Source of the DNA: Telmatospirillum siberiense
GTDB lineage: Bacteria; Pseudomonadota; Alphaproteobacteria; Rhodospirillales; Magnetospirillaceae
Direction: 5' to 3'
Assembly (NCBI RefSeq): GCF_002845745.1
Contig: NZ_PIUM01000025.1
Span: forward strand, 1-64,000
DNA length: 64,000 nt
Shown here: in pieces, positions 35,928 through 44,023 of the stretch
How the letters are laid out: the number at the start of each line of letters is the position of its first letter
Position numbering within the stretch: position 1 is the first letter of the stretch
Position numbers and translations under genes: made by a program
Notes under the pieces: generated by a model
Seen by the model: the letters and a program-made list of their open reading frames with translations, nothing else
Databases searched by the model: none
Told to the model about the DNA's origin: nothing

Positions 35928-38651
35928 ATGGACACGGGTCATATAGTTTCCATCTGCGTGAACGGTGAAGACAAAACCAGGCAAATCAGCGACTGGGAGA
36001 TATGGTGGGGTGATAAAAAGAATGAGTTGATGCTGACTTGCCATTTTCCCTCCGGTAAGTCTTATTTTCGCCCACTCAACGAGTGCAAAATCACCCCCAT
36101 CAGGGAATTTCAAGGAACGTTTATTACAAAAAAGGGGAGTGTGGTGCTAAGCGCCGTCGACAAAGCGGTAGTCTACGGTGAGAAGTATGCCGTTGTTCAG
36201 TATCCCGGGAATCAAAAAGTTTACATAATGAACGTGGACGGTATCGAGTTCTTCCCGACGACGACAATCAAGGATGAGGCGATATTCCGCTATTTCGTTT
36301 CTGTGGCAAAAGCCCGGGAAGAGCAGGCAAAACCCCAGGACAAGAAGCAGATTGCCGAAAATGTGCTGCACCAACTGGAAAGGGTGCTTCCTCACGCGGA
36401 CACCGCGCTGCATGCCTACTGCACGGGACGGAATCGACCGCAGGAACGGGCGGAAAACTTTATCTACCCTTTCGGTATCAACGAAAGCCAGCTCAGGGCG
36501 GTGGAGCAGGCCTTTACCTCGCAAATCAGTCTGATCGAAGGCCCCCCTGGCACGGGGAAAACTCAGACGATATTGAATATCATCGCCAATATCGTGTTGC
36601 GTGGAAAAAACGTTGCTATCCTGTCCAATAACAATGCTGCGGTGGAAAACGTTTATGAAAAGCTAGGCAAGGCCGGGCTGGATTACCTGGTCGCCAAGCT
36701 GGGTAATGCGGAGAACCGCAAGGACTTTTTCGCTGGCGCACCCGCCATACCATCGGGAGACCCCGCGCCAGCACCTGCCATGCATCGTATCCAAGCTGTC
36801 CTACAGCAGTTGAAGCAGTCTCTGCATACCCGGAACGCGGTAGCGCGGCTCCAGGCCGAGATCGACGAATTGACGATAGAGCGAGGTTATCTGCGTCAAT
36901 GGCAGGAGGAAAACGGAGTGGAAGCGCCGGCTCCTCTGGACAAATACAAGCTGTCTCCACGGAAAACCGCGGACCTGTTGGCTTATTTGGCTCATCTTGC
37001 CGAACGTCGCATCCGGCTCAAGGATAGAATCGAACTGCTGCTCGATTTCTGGATCTTGCGCACGAAACCCTTTGGTGATTGGGAAAAGCGCAAGTCCGTG
37101 ATTTATGCCTTGCAACTTCACTATTACGATACGGCACTGCAGGAGAAAGATTCAGCGTTAACGGCGTATCGGGAAAAATTGAAGCGTGGCAACTTCGATG
37201 CATTGCTGGATGATTTGACCACCTGCTCGATGACGCATCTGAAATGCTACCTCCATCAGCATATCCCGAACCAGGAAACATTCGATTCAGAAAATTACCG
37301 TAAGAATTTCGATGCCTTTTTGAAGCGTTATCCGATTATTGGCAGCAGTACGCATTCTGTCGTCAACTCGATCGGCCGCGGTGCGATTCTCGATTATGTC
37401 ATCATCGACGAGGCCTCGCAGCAGGACATCGTCCCGGGGATACTGGCGCTGGGTTGCTCTAGAAACCTGATCATCGTTGGTGACAGAAAGCAGCTTCCGC
37501 ACATTCCGGCGAATCTGGGTATTGTCCCTCCAGCCGAATTCTACGATTGCGACAAATACAGCCTACTCGATTCGTGCGTCGGAATTTTCAATGATTCGAT
37601 CCCGACGACGCTGCTGAAAGAGCATTATCGGTGTCACCCCAAAATCATCCAGTTCTGCAATCAGCAGTTTTACGACAACCAGCTCATCCCGATGACGCAA
37701 GACTCTGGCGAAAAGGCGTTGAAGCTGCTTGTCACAGCCAAGGGAAACCATACGCGAAGCTACTCGAATCGGAGAGAGTTGGATTCACTGCTCGAGACGC
37801 TCAAATGTGACAGAGAGAACGAATGGGACAGCGAGAACGGCAGAGGATTCATCGCCCCATACAACGCGCAAGTCTCTCTCTCGCGCACGCACCTGCCGGC
37901 TGATTTCGTCAAGGACACCGTGCATAAGTTCCAGGGTAGGGAGTGCGACGAAATTGTCTTCTCCACCGTACTGGACAAGAAGCGCAGTAGCCAGAGAGGC
38001 CTGAGCTTCGTGGATGATCCCCATTTGGTCAATGTGGCGGTATCGAGAGCCAAGAACCGATTTACCCTAGTGACGGGCGACGATGTTTTTGCCACGAATA
38101 ATGGGCATATTGCCGCATTGGTGCGTTACATCGAGTACTACGCGGATGAAACGCAGATCCATCGCGCCCTTGTCGTTTCGGCCTTCGACCTGCTCTACAA
38201 GGAATACGATCAATCTCTGGAAAGGCTCAACACCAGATTGCGCCCCAGCGACTCGCGATTCAAGTCCGAGCAGATCGTGGCACAGATACTGCGCGACGTG
38301 TTGTCTCAGGAGCCTTATCGGGCGATGACGTTCCACTCCCAGATCGCCCTGATCCAGTTGGCCTCATCGGCCAACACGGCATTGACGGAGCGAGAACGAG
38401 ACTTCATGAGAAACCGCGCCAGTTGCGATTTTGTGCTTTATTTCAGGGTGGGTAAAACACCGCTGGGAGTGATCGAGGTCGATGGCGGGTGTCATGACAC
38501 GGTGCGGCAGACTGAGCGAGACGCACTGAAAGACAGTATCCTGAAGAAGAGCGAGATCCCGTTGCTTCGATTGCAAACCGTCGAGAGCCACATCGAAAAA
38601 AAGGTCGCGGAGTTTTTGACCCAGTGGACAAGCAACGCTCGAACCGTTTGA
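35928..38651 (+). CDS. SF1 helicase with C-terminal DUF2726 nuclease-like domain
   Basis: A 907-aa helicase. The N-terminal about 190 residues are of unknown fold. The SF1 core follows: Walker A IEGPPGTGKTQT (about 204-215), motif II VIIDEASQQD, motif III VGDRKQLPH, motif IV-like KEHYRCHPKI, and motifs V-VI KFQGRECDEI and NVAVSRAKNR. The C-terminal about 140 residues (QIALIQLASSAN, then CDFVLYFRVGKTPLGVIEVDG) match DUF2726, a PD-(D/E)xK-like nuclease fold. Helicase-nuclease fusions of this type are common in antiphage systems. Base composition is more A/T-rich than the ICE backbone, pointing to separate acquisition. Confidence 0.85.
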   Translation: MDTGHIVSICVNGEDKTRQISDWEIWWGDKKNELMLTCHFPSGKSYFRPLNECKITPIREFQGTFITKKGSVVLSAVDKAVVYGEKYAVVQYPGNQKVYIMNVDGIEFFPTTTIKDEAIFRYFVSVAKAREEQAKPQDKKQIAENVLHQLERVLPHADTALHAYCTGRNRPQERAENFIYPFGINESQLRAVEQAFTSQISLIEGPPGTGKTQTILNIIANIVLRGKNVAILSNNNAAVENVYEKLGKAGLDYLVAKLGNAENRKDFFAGAPAIPSGDPAPAPAMHRIQAVLQQLKQSLHTRNAVARLQAEIDELTIERGYLRQWQEENGVEAPAPLDKYKLSPRKTADLLAYLAHLAERRIRLKDRIELLLDFWILRTKPFGDWEKRKSVIYALQLHYYDTALQEKDSALTAYREKLKRGNFDALLDDLTTCSMTHLKCYLHQHIPNQETFDSENYRKNFDAFLKRYPIIGSSTHSVVNSIGRGAILDYVIIDEASQQDIVPGILALGCSRNLIIVGDRKQLPHIPANLGIVPPAEFYDCDKYSLLDSCVGIFNDSIPTTLLKEHYRCHPKIIQFCNQQFYDNQLIPMTQDSGEKALKLLVTAKGNHTRSYSNRRELDSLLETLKCDRENEWDSENGRGFIAPYNAQVSLSRTHLPADFVKDTVHKFQGRECDEIVFSTVLDKKRSSQRGLSFVDDPHLVNVAVSRAKNRFTLVTGDDVFATNNGHIAALVRYIEYYADETQIHRALVVSAFDLLYKEYDQSLERLNTRLRPSDSRFKSEQIVAQILRDVLSQEPYRAMTFHSQIALIQLASSANTALTERERDFMRNRASCDFVLYFRVGKTPLGVIEVDGGCHDTVRQTERDALKDSILKKSEIPLLRLQTVESHIEKKVAEFLTQWTSNARTV

Positions 38652-38829
38652 GGGAAATGGACTCCTTTCAAGCTACCACTCACGCCACGCCTAGGATCTC
38701 GACTTGATCGATTGATTCGGGATAGGCTACGCGCGTAACCCTTCGGCGTGCGTGCCGACGGAAAAGGTGACGAAACAACTCCGCGCATTGTTGTTTGGGC
38801 CGAAAGCCCAACGGGGGATTTGAAGACGC

Positions 38830-40239
38830 ATGACGAGCGCACTCGGCAATCTTTCGGTCACGCTCGGCAAGAAGCTCAAAGCCTCGGATGATTTCCTGAA
38901 GGGCAAGCACAACCTGCTTGCGCAGTTCGACAGCGTCGACGATCTGGTCACTGACGAAACCAAGGTCTCCGACGGAGACCGCGCTGCGATCGAGCATCAC
39001 ATCTTGCAGCTGCGCGCTGCTATAGCGCGCACCCTCTGGTCGCAAGAGTTCTACATCGGCCGGTCGCTGCTTGATGACTATATCCTACATGCCGCCAAAA
39101 CCGGTGGTGGCAACGTGCCTGCACGTGTCATCGCAGGCCTTGCCGCGGCGGGAGCCGATCGGCCAGGCTTTGTCCTTTATCCCCTGACGGGTTTCGGCAT
39201 GGAAATGCCGGCGATCTTCGCGAAGGAGAGCAACCTTCGCTCCGAGGCTATCTTTCGCACCGCCGGCTTCGCCGTCAGCACGCAAAGCAACTCCTTCGAG
39301 TCCGCTGCGGCGAGCGTCCAGAGAATGGCTCACGGTCTCGGCATCCGCCAGCGGATTGACAAATGGGATCTCCGCCACTTCGCCTACAGCGCGAGATGGT
39401 TCGGAAAGAACCCTCTCATGCTGGTACGCATCACCTCATTCACCGGGGACATGTACGAAAACCAGTTCATCTACGCACTGAAGATCCGGGTCGCGGCGGC
39501 GCACCTCCTGATGATGCACGCCCTGTCGCTCGAGGCTGTAGGCCAGCTTGAGCGCTATCGAACGTCTTCTTTCGTCAACAATTTCGAGACACTCGACATC
39601 GCTCATTATCTGATCGGCGAAGCCATTCGCGGACGTCCAATCTCGACCCGTCGTGTGCCCATGAACGTGTCCCCGCTTGAGCTCGCGCGACTGTCAGATG
39701 TCTCGGCCACGCTCTCGACGGCGGCACTCGCCACTTCGCGTATGAAACGCCTCCTGCCACAGGTCACGCGCGCTTTGAACACCGTCGAGCGCGGTTATTT
39801 CCTTCACGTCAACATTGCGACGAAATCGAAGCCCGAAAACCGGCTCTACCGGCGTCTGGTGACCGCCTTGGATTGGTTTCGTCAGTCTTTCAGCGCTCGT
39901 GCCAATGAGTCAGAGGCGATTGTGGCGCTCGCGGTTGCGTTCGAAACCCTGCTCACCGATCAGTATGCGTCTGCGATCGCCCAAAGGCTACGCCGCCGCG
40001 TCGGTATCTGCATGAAGGGTGTGCCGGGACTAGCTGGATACCAGGACAGCGTCCAGGCGGTCTACTATGCACGCAGCTCGATCGTGCATACCGGAGAACC
40101 AGACCACGCGACCGATATTCAACGTGCGCAAGTCGCCTTTACGCGCTGCTTCTGTGCGGTCGCAGAAAGGCTCGCCAGCTGGACACCAACCGCAAACAAT
40201 GCGATGGGTACTCTGCTGGGTGATGTTGCCGGAAGCTGA
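38830..40239 (+). CDS. HEPN-domain protein (ApeA-like C-terminus), cargo
   Basis: A 469-aa protein. Residues about 1-330 are helical and not assigned. The C-terminal about 120 residues look like a HEPN domain: ESEAIVALAVAFETLLTD as the first long helix, then YYARSSIVHTGEP, which carries the RxxxxH motif (Arg, four residues, His) of HEPN ribonucleases. Apea-type HEPN domains sit at the end of larger proteins in antiphage systems. There are 178 bp between the helicase and this gene, on the same strand. It may be the toxic effector of the cluster; catalytic competence is inferred from the motif only. Confidence 0.68.
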   Translation: MTSALGNLSVTLGKKLKASDDFLKGKHNLLAQFDSVDDLVTDETKVSDGDRAAIEHHILQLRAAIARTLWSQEFYIGRSLLDDYILHAAKTGGGNVPARVIAGLAAAGADRPGFVLYPLTGFGMEMPAIFAKESNLRSEAIFRTAGFAVSTQSNSFESAAASVQRMAHGLGIRQRIDKWDLRHFAYSARWFGKNPLMLVRITSFTGDMYENQFIYALKIRVAAAHLLMMHALSLEAVGQLERYRTSSFVNNFETLDIAHYLIGEAIRGRPISTRRVPMNVSPLELARLSDVSATLSTAALATSRMKRLLPQVTRALNTVERGYFLHVNIATKSKPENRLYRRLVTALDWFRQSFSARANESEAIVALAVAFETLLTDQYASAIAQRLRRRVGICMKGVPGLAGYQDSVQAVYYARSSIVHTGEPDHATDIQRAQVAFTRCFCAVAERLASWTPTANNAMGTLLGDVAGS

Positions 40240-40379
40240 AGCGTGGCCTTTCGGAATGTCTTTGGCGAGCCTCGAGTTCAAGGCAAAAAGAACCGGCTGG
40301 CGGCCGATACGAAGCGCTCGAGTCTTGATCATATTTCGGGGTTCAATGATCAGGGCTACCGTCTAATTATAATGGTGCC

Positions 40380-41414
40380 ATGGCCGACATGAGTGATATT
40401 CATCGCTGTATCTTCTGTTTGGAACTGCGTCCTGGTAGCGAGGAGCATGTTTTTCCGCTTGCGATCGGCGGCACTCTAACCACAGACCGCGTTTGCGTGG
40501 ATTGTAACTCTACACTGGGCAGCCGCGTGGACTCTGTTCTTTGCGATGATCTTCCCATACGGAGCCGTCGCGCTCAGCTTGGTTTAGCTGGCAACAGCGG
40601 GAAGCTTCCAGCTACCCACGATATCCTTCTCGGTATTGCCTCGTTGGCCGGAAATCCCGATCGAAAAGTTCACACGACATTCAACGAAGCCTCTGGCCAG
40701 TTGGAAATCAGAACAATTCCCCACGAAACCGATATCGTGTTGCCTGATGGAACCAAAGCTTGTCAGGTAATCATCGATGAAAGGGATAGAGGTCAGATCC
40801 CAAAAATTATACAGAGAGTTCTAAAGAGGCACGATCTGCCACCATTGAGTAATGAGCAGATGGAGGTGGAGCAAAAAAAATACACTGAAGAAACCTTAAT
40901 AACAGAGGAGAGACCTCAGGTTGTCAAGACTTTTGTGTATAGTTTTGCCTTTCTACGCCATGCAATAATCAAGATTGCCTATGAGCTTGCATGTCTATGG
41001 CTTGGTGATGATTATTTGGATGATCCAACTGCTGCGGAATTGCGAGCGGCAATCCGAGCCGACGATCCAGCCTCGACGGACGGCCTGCCGGGGTATGTTG
41101 GGCCAGCCGAGGATTGCAATGTTTTCGCCCAGTGGCTGCCGAATGCAGATCATCATCTTGCCTACTCGCAAGTTACACATGACGGCATAGGAATTGCTGT
41201 GCGCATTTTTGACGTCTATGCAGCTGTCGTCTGGGTCTCGAAAGATGCATCTCGATATGCTCACATAAACCAAAGAGACGTTCTTCGTTTTCTTGTTATT
41301 GATGCCGTAACCGGAGAAAAGCATGAGACATCCTGGGAACAAGAGGTCATCCGGATTGCTCAGCTGATGGACGAATACCAGCGCTACCCTCCATTCCCAG
41401 ATCCCTTGTCCTAA
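40380..41414 (+). CDS. HNH_5-type endonuclease-like protein, cargo
   Basis: 344 aa. The N-terminal 55 residues show an HNH_5 pattern: CIFCLELRPGSEEHVFPLAIGG (in segments) followed by DRVCVDCNSTLGSRVD, with two CxxC knuckles and the 'EHV.P..lGG' core His. The remaining about 290 residues are of unknown fold and A/T-rich in codon choice. It ends the four-gene cargo block. Together with the HNH protein at 34984 it gives two different HNH proteins at the two ends of the block. It could be a DNA or RNA nuclease; the substrate is unknown. Confidence 0.78.
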   Translation: MADMSDIHRCIFCLELRPGSEEHVFPLAIGGTLTTDRVCVDCNSTLGSRVDSVLCDDLPIRSRRAQLGLAGNSGKLPATHDILLGIASLAGNPDRKVHTTFNEASGQLEIRTIPHETDIVLPDGTKACQVIIDERDRGQIPKIIQRVLKRHDLPPLSNEQMEVEQKKYTEETLITEERPQVVKTFVYSFAFLRHAIIKIAYELACLWLGDDYLDDPTAAELRAAIRADDPASTDGLPGYVGPAEDCNVFAQWLPNADHHLAYSQVTHDGIGIAVRIFDVYAAVVWVSKDASRYAHINQRDVLRFLVIDAVTGEKHETSWEQEVIRIAQLMDEYQRYPPFPDPLS

Positions 41415-41889
41415 GTCAGAGCCGCCACTGTGAATATCATTACGTCCATCTCCCTGGCCACCATAGCCCCGGCGTGCTGAACGGCCTTGATGCCGGCGGC
41501 AATATGATCGGCCATCGAGAACATCAAGACCGAGATCGGAGTGGCCACGCGGAAGTTTGGCCCATTCCTAAGGTACAAAGCACCCACTGGCCTCGAGCAA
41601 CTCTTGGCTTGCCTGACTGCCTTGGTTAGCCTGACGGGTGACTACGCCAGAGAACCATCTCTTCGCTCCAACGAGGCAACGGCGGTTGAGTGTCCCCGTT
41701 TTCATCGTTTCGTTTACGAAGCCGCCCTTCCGCCGTTGGCCCGCACTTGCCATAGGCGGAACGTTTGTTCCTCTTGCCGACGGAGTGGAAGCAAACCGGC
41801 AGTTCGTCACCCAACCCCGGCATCCTAACTGTGCCGCCACCGCGTTGATCGGTTTCGCCCTGCCCCGGCGACATCCCTTTTGATCGCGG
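41415..41889. other. Junction region after cargo, no intact gene
   Basis: 475 bp. On the minus strand, a frame ending TAG at 41412 reads ISVLMFSMADHIAAGIKAVQ then HAGAMVAREMDVM, with coding-like codon use and a helical amphipathic pattern. It looks like the broken end of a gene that cannot be identified. A further open frame at 41568-41840 on the minus strand has no motif. The region probably holds the scar of the cargo insertion. Confidence 0.4.
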
Positions 41890-42144
41890 TTACGATCGAG
41901 GGTCAGCCTCGGCCATGTCGCCGCCCTCTTTCGGCAGTGCTCGCCGTAGCAAGTCCGCCGCTTCGACGTTCAATGCCTCCGCCAGCCGACCCACGACATC
42001 GATGCTGGCCCCATAGACGCATCGCTCGAGGGCGCTGATATAGGTGCGGTCGATCGCCGCCCGATGCGCAAGCTCCTCTTGCGACAGACCGCGCGCCTGT
42101 CGGTAGATGCGCAAATTTCGGGCCAGCACCTCTCGAATCTCCAT
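41890..42144 (-). CDS. Small XRE-family HTH regulator (QseC-like)
   Basis: An 84-aa Cro/C1-type HTH: LARNLRIYRQARGLSQEELA, DRTYISALERCVYGASIDVV and LAEALNVEAADLL give the full five-helix pattern. It is divergent from a small DUF2285 gene across 207 bp. This is the arrangement of qseC and qseM on the Mesorhizobium ICE ICEMlSymR7A, where the XRE protein controls the antiactivator gene. The name is by analogy of gene order, not by sequence comparison. Confidence 0.85.
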   Translation of the reverse strand: MEIREVLARNLRIYRQARGLSQEELAHRAAIDRTYISALERCVYGASIDVVGRLAEALNVEAADLLRRALPKEGGDMAEADPRS

Positions 42145-42162
42145 ACCATGGAGAGCGCCGCA

Positions 42163-42197
42163 TTGTAGAGTATTTCACCACGGAGTATTTTCTACAA
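42163..42197. promoter_or_regulatory. Candidate operator between XRE and DUF2285 genes
   Basis: TTGTAGA (42163-42169) and TCTACAA (42191-42197) are perfect inverted arms, and a GTATTT direct repeat lies inside them. It sits 18 bp upstream of the minus-strand XRE start and in the shared promoter region, a fitting place for autoregulation. Confidence 0.45.
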
Positions 42198-42351
42198 AAT
42201 GCGATCCGCCTTCCGGAAACGAAAGTGGAAATGCCTCCGGTTATCCGCGTCAGCGACCAACGTGATGCAGAAAATGCATCGCCAAAAGGCCGTATCTCCG
42301 GGAAAAATACGTGATAAAATCGTGCAAAATAAATCTTGAGGGAAGCCGGGC

Positions 42352-42615
42352 ATGACGATGCCAGCCTTTGAAGACCGCCCGCCGGACGGTCTGCGGGTCA
42401 CGCCTTATGATGAACGCCACTTGGCGACCTATGTCAGGTTATTGGACGCCGACGCCGATGGCGCCGATTGGCGTGAAGCCGTTTCCATCATCTTCGGCCT
42501 CGATCCCTCGCAAGAACCCGAACGCGCTAAAGCCGTCCATGACAGCCATCTGGCGCGGGCTCGCTGGATGACCACGGTCGGCTATCGCTACCTGCTGGAG
42601 CCGCGCCTGCAATAG
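42352..42615 (+). CDS. Short DUF2285 protein (QseM-like antiactivator)
   Basis: 87 aa with GAGGGAA before the ATG. The sequence carries a complete short DUF2285 module: VTPYDERHLATYVRLLDADA, ADWREAVSIIFGLDP and a last helix LARARWMTTVGYRYLLE, comparable to the end of the larger DUF2285 protein downstream (DAQALMNGGYLKLLW). In ICEMlSymR7A, QseM is a short DUF2285 protein that binds the activators FseA and TraR and blocks transfer. Divergent XRE partner and downstream DUF6499-DUF2285 genes complete the match. The family assignment is by eye. Confidence 0.72.
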   Translation: MTMPAFEDRPPDGLRVTPYDERHLATYVRLLDADADGADWREAVSIIFGLDPSQEPERAKAVHDSHLARARWMTTVGYRYLLEPRLQ

Positions 42616-42770
42616 CCGCCCACCGCAATTTTGCTGGCCCGGAGGCCGGACATTGCGCGGATTATCGTCGTACGCGATGCAACCTATAGGTATTCCATTT
42701 CTAAACATTTCCCGGAATATGAAGCTATTCCTGTTCGACTGTCCGAACGCTTCGAAAGCGGAGGCTCCTC

Positions 42771-42980
42771 ATGCCGACCCCTTTTTGGACGTCCAAGGAA
42801 ACCTTGGACCGATTGAATGGCCTTGACCGCCCCGGCTTCGCCATGGAATTCCTGCGTCGTAATCCCGAATACCGGAACGATTGCATCCGTGTCCTGAACC
42901 GGGCCGGGCAAGGAAAGGCCGATGCGATCACCGCAAGGTCGGATTTCGCCCGCCGATGGGGGGTACGATTTTGTCCATGA
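42771..42980 (+). CDS. DUF6499-type N-terminal half of an FseA-like excision activator
   Basis: 69 aa. The core FAMEFLRRNPEYRNDC is the DUF6499 'transcriptional regulator-like' signature, which in many elements forms the N-terminus of DUF2285 proteins. The end ARRWGVRFCP is interrupted by TGA at 42978, yet the continuation of the family (DPELP) is present in the +1 frame immediately behind. On ICEMlSymR7A the two halves (msi172/msi171) are joined by programmed +1 frameshifting to make FseA, which activates the excisionase gene. The same organisation is seen here. No insertion or deletion other than this single-base step is evident. Confidence 0.75.
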   Translation: MPTPFWTSKETLDRLNGLDRPGFAMEFLRRNPEYRNDCIRVLNRAGQGKADAITARSDFARRWGVRFCP

Positions 42981-43587
42981 CCCCGAACTTCCGTCCGACA
43001 GCCAGCCGGTCATCTGGTGCCCGGAGATCGCTCCCGGCACGGTGATTTTCATCCCTGCGCCGGAAGGCTTCGATGGCGTGACCCCGCTTGATCTGCCGTT
43101 CGGCACCGCGCGCATCGCCGAGTACCGGAATGGCGAAGATTGCCATCTGATCCTTGCCGATACCGAGGGAGCTCATCGCTTATGGCTGCACAGCACTGAG
43201 ACCTTGCGCCGCCCCGCCATTCTCCTGCCGCTCGACACTGCGTTCGACCTGCGTGTCGAGGCGATGGAGCGCCTCTATCGGCGCTTGCGTGGCCGTCCCG
43301 CCGGGCCGTTGCCCCGCGCTCTGCAATTGACCACCATGCGGCGGGCACGGCTCATTTTGCTCCTGCACACTCTCGATTTCCGTCTCGCCGGGGCCAGCCC
43401 GCGTGAGATCGCTGCCGCCCTTCTCGACAAAGAGGCGGCAGCTCTGCCGGCCATCGAATGGAAAAGCTCGGCAACGCGGCGCAAGGCCAACCACCTGATC
43501 CACGACGCCCAGGCCCTAATGAACGGCGGCTATCTCAAGCTGCTGTGGAACAGGCGCTCGGGCTCGGCAGACGGCAAAACCCGTTAG
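42922..43587 (+). CDS. DUF2285 protein, C-terminal half of FseA-like activator
   Basis: 221 aa from an ATG at 42922 with AGGAAAGG upstream. The first 19 codons overlap the preceding ORF out of frame and do not look homologous; homology begins at DPELPSDSQPVIWCPEI (42979 onward). The C-terminal DUF2285 domain shows RLILLLHTLDFRLAGASPRE, TRRKANHLIHDAQALM and GGYLKLLW. DUF2285 is described as a helix-turn-helix variant that works in activation and antiactivation of ICE transfer. A +1 shift at 42978 would give a 271-aa fusion with the upstream ORF. Independent translation from 42922 is also possible and could yield a second, shorter product. Confidence 0.82.
   Translation: MRSPQGRISPADGGYDFVHDPELPSDSQPVIWCPEIAPGTVIFIPAPEGFDGVTPLDLPFGTARIAEYRNGEDCHLILADTEGAHRLWLHSTETLRRPAILLPLDTAFDLRVEAMERLYRRLRGRPAGPLPRALQLTTMRRARLILLLHTLDFRLAGASPREIAAALLDKEAAALPAIEWKSSATRRKANHLIHDAQALMNGGYLKLLWNRRSGSADGKTR
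42972..42981 (+). promoter_or_regulatory. Putative +1 programmed frameshift site TGT CCA TGA C
   Basis: Codons TGT-CCA are followed by stop TGA in a weak context (TGAC). Skipping T42978 puts GAC in frame and restores the continuous family sequence RFCP-DPELP. A proline codon before UGA-C resembles known +1 slip sites (as in prfB, which uses CUU-UGA-C). The inference rests on family continuity on both sides. Confidence 0.6.
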
Positions 43588-43774
43588 GCAAACTCACCGC
43601 TCTCTTCGAACGCCATTGACGTTTTGGCGGCGGTTGTTTCTCGACGCCTGACGAAGGGGGACACAAAAGTCCCCACGAATCTTCGTCCTCCTCCCCCGCC
43701 CGCTTTCTTCGCCACCGTGATCCCGTCACGCCGCCATCGATCGGCGGCTTCCTGGACCCACACGGAGGCATATC

Positions 43775-44014
43775 ATGCACGCGGACACCGCAGCGCGTTT
43801 CGTCAGAACCCATGAGGCCGCGCGCTTGCTCGGCCTGTCGGCCCGCACCCTGGAAAAATACCGCTGCCACGGCACCGGCCCGGTCTTCCGCAAGCTAGGG
43901 GGACGGGTCGTCTATGCTATCGACGACCTGGACGCTTGGGCCGATCAATCCGCCTGCCGCTCGACCTCGGACCCACGCTACGACCAGGCCCGCCTCGCCG
44001 GCCGGGCTCGCTGA
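43775..44014 (+). CDS. Excisionase/AlpA-like HTH protein (possible RdfS)
   Basis: 79 aa with GGAGG upstream. A MerR/AlpA-type winged HTH: RTHEAARLLGLSARTLEKYRCHGTGPVFRK and GGRVVYAIDDLDAWADQ (in segments). Proteins like this act as recombination directionality factors or as regulators of neighbouring replication genes. It follows the FseA-like genes by 187 bp and precedes repA by 9 bp. On ICEMlSymR7A FseA activates the excisionase gene rdfS, so this is the natural candidate. It could equally be a repA regulator. Confidence 0.82.
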   Translation: MHADTAARFVRTHEAARLLGLSARTLEKYRCHGTGPVFRKLGGRVVYAIDDLDAWADQSACRSTSDPRYDQARLAGRAR

Positions 44015-44023
44015 GACGCCGCC

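Noticed and set aside
41568-41840. A 90-codon minus-strand frame after the cargo block
   Set aside because: No family feature and no ribosome-binding site. It may be part of a degraded gene but there is not enough to call it.
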